Shown here: positions 36,412-44,834 of the stretch, piece by piece | Numbering within the stretch: the stretch's first letter is position 1 | Layout of the letters: each line of letters begins with the position of its first letter | NCBI GenBank assembly: GCA_002083555.1 | Contig: MSXN01000013.1 | Coordinates: forward strand, 186,001-250,000 | From: Nitrospira sp. ST-bin5 | GTDB lineage: Bacteria; Nitrospirota; Nitrospiria; Nitrospirales; Nitrospiraceae | Length of the DNA stretch: 64,000 nucleotides | Direction of reading: 5' to 3' | Position numbers and translations under genes: made by a program | Notes under the pieces: model-generated | The model's database searches: none | Told to the model about the DNA's origin: nothing | Seen by the model: only the letters and a program-made list of their open reading frames with translations

Positions 36412-37309
36412 GTGTGCCTCGCACGATGAGGACCGAACAAGGCGCGTGTCGCAGAAGGGTTTCGGATACGCTGCCGAGATGCAGTCGCTCGGTCTTGGTC
36501 AGTTCGCGAGAGCCGAATACCAGAAGATCGTCTTGCTCAGCCTCGACGTGTTTGACGATGGTGTCGATCACATGATTCATCCGCACGTGGGTCACCGCGG
36601 GGTATCCGTCTTTGACGAAGTCATCCCGCAGGGCGTTGACGAGGCTGGTGGCGCGATCCATGACCGGTCCGGTCAGGGCTGTCAATTGCGATTCCGGCAG
36701 ATAGCGGGCGGCGAGGTCCGTCACCGGGCTTTCGGCGGAAGTCAGGATCGACACTGTTGCGGATTCCGGAAGAATGCGGGTTCGTAGAAAACGGGCGGCG
36801 GCTCGTGAGGGTTTGGAGTCATCGACCGCAAGTGCCACCTGGCCGAGCCTGGTAACGGGCTGTTTGACCACGAACAGTGAACAGGGGGCGATGGCCGCCA
36901 CTTGCCGGGAGGTGCTGCCCAGCAGAAATCCTTTGATGTCGCTCAATCCGCGGGATCCCATCAGGATGAGATCTGCCTTCATCCGTTTCGCCTGCCGGGC
37001 GATGGTTTTGGCAAAGGGACCGTGTGCAAGAACCGTCTGGAATGTTGTGCGAGGGCCGGTGCCGGCTTGGCCGAGGGCCACACGCGCCGACCGCTCCGCT
37101 TCACGCAGGAGTAATGTGCCGGCCTTGTCTAAGGCAGCGAGGGCGCGTCTGACGGCAACCGGATTCTTTCCTTTGGTTGCCTGAAGCAGTGAAGGATCCA
37201 CGACATGCAGCAAGACGACCTGCTCGGGTTCACGGTTGGCGAGCGCTTTGAGTGCCTGGACTCCCCACTGGGCGTATTCAGACCCATCGACCGCACAGAT
37301 GATGCGCAT
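36404..37309 (-). CDS. Tandem universal stress protein
   Basis: 301 residues from the ATG at 37309, which has GGAGG upstream; a second in-frame ATG lies 18 bases earlier. Two UspA domains. The first starts RIICAVDGSEYAQWG and has GSRGLSDIKGFLLGSTSRQ; the second has ALAVDDSKPSRAAARFLR and GSRELTKTERLHLGSVSET. The G-x2-G-x9-G-S nucleotide motif is complete in the first but altered in the second (Gly to Glu, then Thr), so perhaps only the first binds ATP. It is the first gene of the cation-ATPase run, suggesting stress-linked control of ion pumping. Confidence 0.93.
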   Translation of the reverse strand: MRIICAVDGSEYAQWGVQALKALANREPEQVVLLHVVDPSLLQATKGKNPVAVRRALAALDKAGTLLLREAERSARVALGQAGTGPRTTFQTVLAHGPFAKTIARQAKRMKADLILMGSRGLSDIKGFLLGSTSRQVAAIAPCSLFVVKQPVTRLGQVALAVDDSKPSRAAARFLRTRILPESATVSILTSAESPVTDLAARYLPESQLTALTGPVMDRATSLVNALRDDFVKDGYPAVTHVRMNHVIDTIVKHVEAEQDDLLVFGSRELTKTERLHLGSVSETLLRHAPCSVLIVRGTRA

Positions 37310-37639
37310 AACAGAGCCCTCCTTCAATAACAGTCACCGAGAGCGAGAACGTCAGGTACCTATTCTGCATTGGATATGCCCGTGGAGTTTGGAAAGGGCT
37401 ATGGAGAATCCGCGTGGTTTCCAGGGCTTGAAGGCCAGGAGCGTCTTAACCGAGAGGCGCGCTGCGGCTTTTTGCAGCAGGCCGAAAATGGTGACTGTGG
37501 TGATTGGCGTCAGTCTTGATACGGGAAAGGCGAATTAAATGAAGAAAGTGCGTTCCTGTGTGGAAATCGCGAGGCCGGTGGATCGCGCGTCATGGCATTC
37601 TCATTGCCTTATATAAGAGTGTAAACAAAAGGAGGATGT
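37310..37639. other. Divergent promoter region
   Basis: It separates the stress protein/ATPase run (minus) from the secreted protein gene (plus). TTATATAAG at about 37609-37617 lies about 20 bases before the plus-strand ribosome site and could hold a -10 element. No gene is seen. Confidence 0.45.
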
Positions 37640-38161
37640 ATGAAACGGGGTGTTATCTCGATGATCGGGCTTTCCGTCGTATTCATGGGGGGCATGAGTT
37701 CGGCCGATGGCGGCGCTGTGGCACGGATCGGGGCTTCAAGTGAGTTTGTCGAATTGAGTCATCAGATCGAAGGCCATACGACGGTCGACTTGCTGCCTCT
37801 TCACCGGGTCGGCGACGTTCGGTACTTCAGTGCCGGTATCGGCCTTGAAGAGCGGGCGGCCCAGTATCCGCCTTTTTCGTTGAAGCTCGTCTTTACGGCC
37901 GGAGGGAAACCGTTTCTCTCCGGGGTCTCCGTGACGATCCAGCCGGTCAAAGGCGGAGCCGCCGTGACGATCCCTCAAGAACAGGTGGAGGGGCCTTGGC
38001 TCTTCGTCGATTTGGCGCCGGGCGTCTATCACGTCACGGCGATTCACCGTGACCGGAAGCAGGGGCTGACGGGTATTGCAGTGGAAGCTGGAAAGCAGAA
38101 GACGATACATCTGCGATGGTCAGAGGATCGGGGCCTTGCCGGAGTGTTGCCGGCAGAATAA
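37640..38161 (+). CDS. Secreted hypothetical protein with carboxypeptidase-regulatory-like fold
   Basis: A 173-residue protein with a signal peptide (MKRGVISMIGLSVVFMGGMSSA). The mature part is beta-rich; the last 90 residues (FSLKLVFTAGGKPFLSGVSV, GPWLFVDLAPGVYHVTAI) look like a prealbumin/carboxypeptidase-regulatory-like domain, which often mediates protein contacts in the periplasm. AAAGGAGG precedes the ATG. It is followed by two CBS genes. Specific function is unknown. Confidence 0.7.
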   Translation: MKRGVISMIGLSVVFMGGMSSADGGAVARIGASSEFVELSHQIEGHTTVDLLPLHRVGDVRYFSAGIGLEERAAQYPPFSLKLVFTAGGKPFLSGVSVTIQPVKGGAAVTIPQEQVEGPWLFVDLAPGVYHVTAIHRDRKQGLTGIAVEAGKQKTIHLRWSEDRGLAGVLPAE

Positions 38162-38218
38162 ACGGCTTTGGAGGTGGGTACTGTCTCTGCTATTTGACCA
38201 AAGAAGGAGTGTAATGTC

Positions 38219-38683
38219 ATGCCGAAGACGATGAAAAAGAAACCAGCAAAGAAGCCGGCCAAGATGTCGAAAGCGCCGGACTTTGCGTCGATGCTGGTGA
38301 AGCCGGTGATGGAAAAGCGAGTGCAGTCCGCCCGCTTGAAGACGAAGGGTGATGTGATTGCGTCCCTCATGATCGAAGGATTCGGCGCGGTCCCGGTAGT
38401 GGATGGCACGAGAAAGCTGATCGGAATTGTAAGTGAACATGACTTGCTTGCCGCGATGGACGATGGGCATGCGCTGGGTGAGCTGACCGCTGTGGATGTC
38501 ATGACGGCTAATCCGTATTCCGTCCGGCCTGAAACGACACTGGGAACACTAGTGCATGTTTTACGAGCCAGCGATCTTGTTCGGGTGCCGGTCGTGGATG
38601 CCAAGGATCGACTGATCGGGATCATTGCCAGGCGAGATATCTTGCGAACCTATTTAGGGTATAGATCGCCCCGCAAAAAGTGA
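38219..38683 (+). CDS. CBS-domain protein
   Basis: A 154-residue protein with a Lys-rich N-terminal tail (KKKPAKKPAKMSK) and two CBS motifs (VVDGTRKLIGIVSEHDLLAAM and VVDAKDRLIGIIARRDILRTY). Such pairs bind adenine nucleotides and sense energy state. The basic tail might bind nucleic acid or membrane. It is 10 bases upstream of a second CBS protein, likely cotranscribed and possibly forming a hetero-oligomer. Confidence 0.92.
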   Translation: MPKTMKKKPAKKPAKMSKAPDFASMLVKPVMEKRVQSARLKTKGDVIASLMIEGFGAVPVVDGTRKLIGIVSEHDLLAAMDDGHALGELTAVDVMTANPYSVRPETTLGTLVHVLRASDLVRVPVVDAKDRLIGIIARRDILRTYLGYRSPRKK

Positions 38684-38693
38684 GGGAGCTGCG

Positions 38694-39128
38694 ATGCGAC
38701 AAACAGAATTTTTCATGAAAGCCTGTGATCCGAAGACTTTAACCGTCGGCCAGTTGATGCAGGATGCGGTGACGCGCTGTACGTCGCGGACGGACGCCCT
38801 GACTGTGACCCACATGATGACCCATCGGAATTTCGGGAGTCTGCCCGTGGTGGAGGAGGATGGGACGCTGGTGGGTGTCGTGAGTGAATACGATCTGCTT
38901 CAAGTAATGATCGAGGGGCGAGATCTGCGCAAGGTTCTGGTGACTGAAATCATGTCGGCCCATCCGGTGACGGTGACAGAAGACCAGACGCTCGTGCAAG
39001 TCGCTGATCTGTTCCAAGACCGGTATCTCACGAGAGTGCCCGTCGTGCGGAACGGCAAACTCGTGGGCATTCTGGCGCGACGTGATCTGTTGTACGGATA
39101 TACGAAGGCCGCACAGTATTGGTCTTAG
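38694..39128 (+). CDS. CBS-domain protein
   Basis: A 144-residue protein consisting of a single CBS pair: VGQLMQDAVTRC, then FGSLPVVEEDGTLVGVVSEYDLLQ, and VTEIMSAHPVTVTEDQTL, then RVPVVRNGKLVGILARRDLLYGY. It lacks the Lys-rich tail of the upstream paralogue. No effector domain is attached, so it would act on partners. Confidence 0.92.
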   Translation: MRQTEFFMKACDPKTLTVGQLMQDAVTRCTSRTDALTVTHMMTHRNFGSLPVVEEDGTLVGVVSEYDLLQVMIEGRDLRKVLVTEIMSAHPVTVTEDQTLVQVADLFQDRYLTRVPVVRNGKLVGILARRDLLYGYTKAAQYWS

Positions 39129-39129
39129 T

Positions 39130-39254
39130 CAGCTGCTGAAACTGACCGCCAGCGGCGTTCTCGCCTCGAATGCATCCTCAACGTACCCCAGAGGGTACGC
39201 TTCCGGTGCATTCATCGGCTGCGGCCTTGCTGGACAGTCAGTTTGAGCAGCTTC
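39130..39254. repeat. 125-bp imperfect palindromic element
   Basis: The two arms pair along nearly their whole length. The outer ends are AGCTGCTG-AAACTGAC and its near complement, the middle has GAATGCA against TGCATTC, and the centre is GTACCC CAGA GGGTAC. It fills the space between the CBS and the next gene. The size and structure suggest a REP- or MITE-like intergenic repeat; a strong RNA hairpin would form if transcribed. Confidence 0.7.
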
Positions 39255-39281
39255 TAGGAGGTGCAGGATCAGGAGTAAACC

Positions 39282-39620
39282 ATGACGATGAGCCAGAATC
39301 ACCGGTTGCGGGCTGAACTGGATCAACACGAACTGGCCGCGCTGCAGCGTTTCATGGTGGCGATTCAGGATGAGCCGTATGAGTCCAAACCTCGTGTCGA
39401 TGTCACGGAGGTGTTTCGCGGGCCGGAAGGGCAGATCTTCGTGCCGGTGACTGTTTCCGGAGAGAGCCCTGACCCGCATCTCGCGATGCTGATGGGGCAC
39501 AAGGCGGAACAGCTCTATAAACAGAGCGGGTGTCGGTTTGTTCTCCTGCAGCGAATCGAGAGCGATCCTTCGCGGAAAACCTATGTGTGGGATGGGGCGG
39601 CTTGGAAGACGGTGCCGTAG
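39282..39620 (+). CDS. Small hypothetical protein
   Basis: A 112-residue soluble protein with AGGAG 6 bases before the ATG. An acidic helical start (RLRAELDQHELAALQRFMVAIQ) is followed by beta strands (GQIFVPVTVSG, GCRFVLLQRIE, KTYVWDGAAW). There are no Cys pairs, signal peptide or membrane helix. I do not recognise the family. Confidence 0.7.
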   Translation: MTMSQNHRLRAELDQHELAALQRFMVAIQDEPYESKPRVDVTEVFRGPEGQIFVPVTVSGESPDPHLAMLMGHKAEQLYKQSGCRFVLLQRIESDPSRKTYVWDGAAWKTVP

Positions 39621-39644
39621 CAGCCAGAGAAGCGTATCCCGGCG

Positions 39645-40493
39645 ATGTCACTGTTTCACATCTTCTGTAAACGACGAGCAAGAGATTGCAATGGGGATGT
39701 GAGTTTCATCCACTTCGCAGTGCTGCTGATTGCTCTGTTTCCTTCCATCGCCTTTTCGGAGCCGTCCAAGAAACATCCCAGCCCCTGTCAGATCGCCTAT
39801 CCCAGCGATGTCACTGTCGAGTGGGACTGTCGGACGCTACGGCCCGGTGAATCGCTTGAAAAACTGTTCGGGGAGCGCTGGGTCGATGTCGCACGGTTCA
39901 ACCGGATTGATCGGCGTCATGCGCGTTCCGGCGTCTCGCTCAAAGTCCCTAAGCAACTTGACGATCTGGACTCCTTCTCGCCGCTCCCGCTGTTGTATCC
40001 GCCCGCCGAGCAGGAGGATCGGTTCATCCTCATCCATCTTTCGGAGCAGTTTCTCGGGGCCTATGAATACGGGGCCTTACGGTTTGCGCTTCCGATTGCC
40101 TCCGGGAACGGAGGCAACGAAACCCCGCTCGGCGATTTCCGGATCACCGCAGCCCATCGCGTGCATCAGTCCTGTCTCTATACGGTCGAAGGCACGAACC
40201 GGCCTTATCCCATGAACTATGCCTTGCGTTTCTTCGTGAATCGGGCAGGCGTGTCCTATTGGATTCACGGGCGTGATTTACCGGGCTTTCCGGCCTCACA
40301 CGGCTGTATCGGGCTCTACGATGAACCGATGCAGAAGGAACAGTATGGAATTCCGAAAGACCCGGAGGTGAACGATGCAAAGAAGTTGTTTGAATGGGTG
40401 TTAGGAGGTGAGCCGGAAGATGACCGGGTGATTCCGCTTCCCAACGGTCCTCGACTTCAGATCCTCGGAGAGGCGCCGAGGAGTGAGCGGTAG
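39645..40493 (+). CDS. L,D-transpeptidase (YkuD family)
   Basis: A 282-residue exported enzyme with a helix near residues 22-38 (HFAVLLIALFPSIAFS). A GTG at 39699 would give a shorter, cleaner signal peptide. A LysM-like piece (LRPGESLEKLFGERWVDVARFN) precedes the YkuD domain, which ends with HGRDLPGFPASHGCIGLYDE; the Cys of SHGC is the catalytic residue. It would make 3-3 cross-links in peptidoglycan or attach proteins to it. Confidence 0.9.
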   Translation: MSLFHIFCKRRARDCNGDVSFIHFAVLLIALFPSIAFSEPSKKHPSPCQIAYPSDVTVEWDCRTLRPGESLEKLFGERWVDVARFNRIDRRHARSGVSLKVPKQLDDLDSFSPLPLLYPPAEQEDRFILIHLSEQFLGAYEYGALRFALPIASGNGGNETPLGDFRITAAHRVHQSCLYTVEGTNRPYPMNYALRFFVNRAGVSYWIHGRDLPGFPASHGCIGLYDEPMQKEQYGIPKDPEVNDAKKLFEWVLGGEPEDDRVIPLPNGPRLQILGEAPRSER

Positions 40494-40558
40494 TGCTCCC
40501 TCCTCGAATCGCAAGCCGGAAGGTCTCAATCTAGAACGTATTCAGGAAGTGTACTGTA

Positions 40559-43500
40559 TTAGTAAGGCGTTGATGGTCGTCTTGCAGCCCAGCGATACAT
40601 GACGGGCAGGACCAGCAGGGTTAGAGCTGTCGAGGTGATGAGGCCGCCGATCACGACTGTCGCCAGGGGACGCTGTACCTCCGCTCCCATTGATGTGGCT
40701 AAGGCCATCGGTAGGAAGCCAAGGCTTGCTACGAGTGCTGTCATGAGGACAGGCCTGACTCGATCGCTGGTGCCTTGGGTGATGGCCTGGTCGGTCGACT
40801 GTCCTTCCGACTCCAGTTGCCGGATGTGACTCACGAGCACAACGCCGTTCAGTACGGCGATGCCGAAGAGGGCGATGAAGCCGATGATCGCCGAGATGCT
40901 GAGCGGCAACCCCCGCAGCCATAGAGCCAGAATTCCTCCGGACAAGGCCAGGGGCACATTCAGAAAGATGAGCAGCGCTGGTCGCATCTCGCCGAACATG
41001 ACGGACAGCATGCCGAGAATGAGCAACAATGTCACCGGCACCACGAGCAACAACCGTTTCGTCGCATCTTGCAAATGTTCAAATTGTCCGCCCCAGGTCA
41101 GCTCGTAGCCTGGCGGAAGTGTGACGGTCTGATGAACTGCCTGTTGGGCTGCAGCTACAAATCCACCCAAGTCGCGGCCGCGGATGTTGCTTTCCACCAC
41201 GATGCGCCGCTGTACGTGTTCGCGGCTGACCTGTGCCGGTCCCGAATCCACCTGGATTGTGGCTACGCGCGAAAGGGGAACCAGTTCTCCGTGCATCGTG
41301 GGGATCAATAGATTGCCAAGTGTGGCAGGATCGGCCGAGGCTTGATCCACGAGCCGGACGATCAGGTCGAACCGTCTTGATCCCTGAACCACCGTACCGA
41401 CCACGTGGCCGACGCGGGTGGCCTGAATCAGCAGCAGCACGTCATCCGCCGTGAGGCCGTACCGCGCGATCTCTTCGCGGTTGATGACGACGCGAAGCAG
41501 GGGGAGCCCCGCCACCTGCTCGACTTTCACGTCGGCCGCACCCCGTACACGTTCAAGCGCACGGGCGACCTGTTCAGCCTGCTGTTTGAGAATATCCAGA
41601 TCGGGGCCGAAGATTTTCACCGCGAGGTCTGAGCGCACCCCGGCGATCAATTCGTTGAACCGCATTTCGATGGGCTGGGTAAATCCGAGTCCGACGCCCG
41701 GCACTTCGTTCGTAATCGCGTCCTTCATCTTCGCGATCAGTGATTCCCGGGTGTGAGCCGTGACCCACTCGCTCTGAGGTGTGAGGATCACAAAGACGTC
41801 AGACATTTCGACGCCCATAACGTCGGTAGCGACTTCCGGGCTGCCGGTCCGAGTGACGACCTGCGTGACTTCCGGAAAACGACGCAGGACCCGCTCTACC
41901 TCGAGCGCCGTCGAGACGGATTCGGTCAGGGAGATGCTGGGCAGCCGCCAGAGCTGAATCGCGAGATCCCCTTCATCGAGTCGAGGGATGAATTCCACGC
42001 CGAGGAACGATCCGAGTCCGAGGCTCATCGCAAAGAGCAGGATCGCCGGAACGACCACCCTGCGCGGATGGGCAATGGCCCAGCGGAGACAGGGTTCGTA
42101 CATCCGCCGAATCCAGCGCAGGAGGCCTGTCTCTTCCTGTCCATGATGCGCCCGTGCAAACCAGGAGGCCAGGACCGGCGTGGCGGTCACGGCCACAAGG
42201 AGCGAGCCGGCCAGCGCCATGATGACGGTCAGGGCCATCGGGCGGAACATCTTCCCTTCGATGCCGGTGAGCGCGAGGATCGGCACATAGACGAGGATGA
42301 TAATTCCTACGGCAAACCCCATCGGTCGCAGGACTTCGCGCCCCGCCGCTTGGATATTGTCCAGCCGTTCTTCGCGGGTCATGTCCTTGCTCTGCGCTAA
42401 TTGGCGGAGAATGTTATCGATCATCACGACCGAGCCGTCGACGAGCAGGCCGAAATCGATGGCACCGAGGCTCATGAGATTGCCGGACAGTCCGGCCTGC
42501 ATCATGCCGGTGAAGGCGATGAGCATCGACAGGGGAATGGCGGCCGCGACGATCAGGCCTGCGCGCAGATCTCCCAGGAAGAGAAACAGCACGGCGATGA
42601 CCAGCAGTCCGCCTTCCACCAGATTGTTCCGTACGGTCTTCATCACTTTGGATACGAAGAGTGTGCGATCGTAATAGGGCTCGATCGTGACCCCCGGGGG
42701 AAGCGTCGTCTGGATTTCACGGACGCGGGCTTTGACCCGTTCCACGACCTGCTGTGCATTTTCACCGGCCAGCATCTGCACCATGCCGATGACCGTTTCT
42801 CCCTCGCCCATCGCAGTGGCCGCACCGATGCGCAGGGCCGAGGCTTCCCGCACAGTCGCCACATCCGCAATGTAGATCGGGACTCCACCCGATCCATGGG
42901 CCACGACAATACGGGTCAGGTCCGATACCTGCGTGGCCAAGGCTTCGCCGCGAATGAGCAGTTGTTCGCGCTGTCGCTCAAGATAGCCGCCTCCGGCCAT
43001 GGCGTTGTTCCGCTGCAAGGCATCAAATACCTGCCGAAGAGAGAGTTTGAAAGACAGCAGTCTGGCTGGATCCACCACCACCTGAAACTGTTGCGGCTCG
43101 CCGCCCCAGATGTTCACCTCGACGACGCCGGGCACGGCACGCAGCTTCATGCCGATGTCCCATTCGAGCATCGTCCGCAGCGCCATCGGGCTGTAGCCGG
43201 GTCCTTTGAGCGTGAATTGATATACTTCGCCCAAACCGGTGGTGAGCGGTCCGATGGCCGGGCGACCATATTCGGCCGGAATCTTTTCCATGGCCCGCGC
43301 CAGCCGTTCCGTGACCAGTTGTCTGGCTCGATAGATATCGGTGCTGTCTTCGAAAATGGCGGTGACCGCGGAAAGCCCATAGCGTGACACCGAGCGCAAC
43401 TCGCGCAGGGCGGGCAGTCCACTGAGGGAGGCCTCGATGGGAAATGTGATGAATTGTTCCACTTCGACCGGTCCCAGGGCCGGCGCTTTCGTGAGCACTT

Positions 43501-43639
43501 GGACCTGCACCGGAGTGAGATCCGGCACGGCGTCGATCGTCAGATGGGCGACGGACCAGAGACCTGCGGCGATCACGACCGCGATAGCCACCAGCGTGAA
43601 GAACCGATAGCGCAGCGAAAATGTCAGCAGGCGATCCAT
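40559..43639 (-). CDS. czcA: Heavy-metal efflux RND pump, CzcA family
   Basis: A 1026-residue inner-membrane RND transporter with 12 helices and two large periplasmic loops. The helix 4 signature is AIDFGLLVDGSVVMIDNILR, close to the CzcA-type motif (DFGxxVDGAVVxVEN) but with Ser for Ala and Asp for Glu. EFIPRLDEGDLAIQLWRLP and VRSDLAVKIFGPD are typical of metal pumps. It would export divalent cations such as Zn, Co or Cd from the periplasm with proton import. It is the last gene of the minus-strand operon with czcB and czcC. Confidence 0.92.
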   Translation of the reverse strand: MDRLLTFSLRYRFFTLVAIAVVIAAGLWSVAHLTIDAVPDLTPVQVQVLTKAPALGPVEVEQFITFPIEASLSGLPALRELRSVSRYGLSAVTAIFEDSTDIYRARQLVTERLARAMEKIPAEYGRPAIGPLTTGLGEVYQFTLKGPGYSPMALRTMLEWDIGMKLRAVPGVVEVNIWGGEPQQFQVVVDPARLLSFKLSLRQVFDALQRNNAMAGGGYLERQREQLLIRGEALATQVSDLTRIVVAHGSGGVPIYIADVATVREASALRIGAATAMGEGETVIGMVQMLAGENAQQVVERVKARVREIQTTLPPGVTIEPYYDRTLFVSKVMKTVRNNLVEGGLLVIAVLFLFLGDLRAGLIVAAAIPLSMLIAFTGMMQAGLSGNLMSLGAIDFGLLVDGSVVMIDNILRQLAQSKDMTREERLDNIQAAGREVLRPMGFAVGIIILVYVPILALTGIEGKMFRPMALTVIMALAGSLLVAVTATPVLASWFARAHHGQEETGLLRWIRRMYEPCLRWAIAHPRRVVVPAILLFAMSLGLGSFLGVEFIPRLDEGDLAIQLWRLPSISLTESVSTALEVERVLRRFPEVTQVVTRTGSPEVATDVMGVEMSDVFVILTPQSEWVTAHTRESLIAKMKDAITNEVPGVGLGFTQPIEMRFNELIAGVRSDLAVKIFGPDLDILKQQAEQVARALERVRGAADVKVEQVAGLPLLRVVINREEIARYGLTADDVLLLIQATRVGHVVGTVVQGSRRFDLIVRLVDQASADPATLGNLLIPTMHGELVPLSRVATIQVDSGPAQVSREHVQRRIVVESNIRGRDLGGFVAAAQQAVHQTVTLPPGYELTWGGQFEHLQDATKRLLLVVPVTLLLILGMLSVMFGEMRPALLIFLNVPLALSGGILALWLRGLPLSISAIIGFIALFGIAVLNGVVLVSHIRQLESEGQSTDQAITQGTSDRVRPVLMTALVASLGFLPMALATSMGAEVQRPLATVVIGGLITSTALTLLVLPVMYRWAARRPSTPY

Positions 43640-43645
43640 GTGCCG

Positions 43646-44815
43646 TTACTCTCCTGACCCGATGTGTTCCTTGAGCAACACGTTCTTTAGGTCGAAGACG
43701 CCCTCGGTGACGACCGTATCCTGGTCGCTCAGCCCCTTCCGTATCTCGACCCATCCGCCCCCTTCCCTGCCGCTGTCGACGGGGGCGAAGGCGAAGCCCT
43801 GATCTCGCCGGACAAAGACACCTCGCTGATTCTCGACGGTCGTGAGCGCCGTGACCGGCACCGCGATGGCCGGCCGTCCTGCAAGCATCAGTGTGACGTC
43901 GACATATTCTCTGGGTTTCAGCTGACCCTGGGCGTTGGCCACTTCAAAGCGCACCAGGATGGTCCTGGTTGTCTCGTCTGCGACCGGGGCCAGGTAGGTG
44001 AGCGGAGCGGTAACCGGTTCGCCGCCTTTCGGTGTGATGGTGCCCGTATCGCCTTCTTTGAACTTGCGTGCCTGTTCAATCGGTAGATTTGCGAAGACCC
44101 ACACGCGACTGGTATCCACGATTTCAAACAACTCATTTCCCGGTGTGACGCCCTGACCGCGCACGACATTTTGCGCCACGACGGTCCCGGTGATGGGGGA
44201 GGTCAGCGTATATCGATGCCGTTCTTCGTGCCGGCCGCTTTCGAGCGGCAGCAATTCCGTGGCGGTCAGCCCCATGTTCAGTAACTTCTCGCGGACATGG
44301 AGATAGTGCGCTCGGGTTTCCAGATAGCGCCCCTTGTCTTCGATCAGCTTCCGCTCCGGAACGATATCGTCCGCCCGCAGTTTCTCCGTCCGTCGGAAAT
44401 TGTTTTCAGCCACATCGGCCCGTGCCTTACTCACCAGATGCTCTTCGATCAATTGATCCAGCTGTAGACTCGCGATGGCGGCTAAGGGCTGCCCTTTCTT
44501 CACGTGATCGCCGAGTTGCACATGGATCAGCTCGGCTTGTCCGTCAATGCGTGAGGTGATCTTGGCCACCTGCTTGAGGTCCAATGAGACTTCGCCCGGC
44601 GCGGTCACAATTTCAGGCACGGCATGCAGGGCAACGGACTCGGTACGTAACCGGGCCTGGACCACCGGCGGAGGTTGGATGACGCGGGGCCGACTCACGC
44701 CTGGTTTGACGCCTGTCTCCTGGGGCTGCGGCGGCGGAGCGGTTCCTCGATCGCTGCAACCGGAGAGCAGCAGCATGATCGAGGCGATGGTCCAGGCTGC
44801 GGGTTGTGGTGTCAT
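43646..44815 (-). CDS. czcB: RND efflux periplasmic adaptor lipoprotein, CzcB family
   Basis: 389 residues from the ATG at 44815, with AAGGAAAG upstream; the longer frame would run into czcC. It has a lipoprotein signal (MLLLSGC), a lipoyl-like domain (GEVSLDLKQVAKITSRIDGQ), a coiled-coil hairpin, and a beta barrel (GTVVAQNVVRGQGVTPGNELFEI). It links the CzcA pump to the outer-membrane channel. The stop is 6 bases before czcA. Confidence 0.92.
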   Translation of the reverse strand: MTPQPAAWTIASIMLLLSGCSDRGTAPPPQPQETGVKPGVSRPRVIQPPPVVQARLRTESVALHAVPEIVTAPGEVSLDLKQVAKITSRIDGQAELIHVQLGDHVKKGQPLAAIASLQLDQLIEEHLVSKARADVAENNFRRTEKLRADDIVPERKLIEDKGRYLETRAHYLHVREKLLNMGLTATELLPLESGRHEERHRYTLTSPITGTVVAQNVVRGQGVTPGNELFEIVDTSRVWVFANLPIEQARKFKEGDTGTITPKGGEPVTAPLTYLAPVADETTRTILVRFEVANAQGQLKPREYVDVTLMLAGRPAIAVPVTALTTVENQRGVFVRRDQGFAFAPVDSGREGGGWVEIRKGLSDQDTVVTEGVFDLKNVLLKEHIGSGE

Positions 44816-44834
44816 GGATGCTTTCCTTGTTCGC

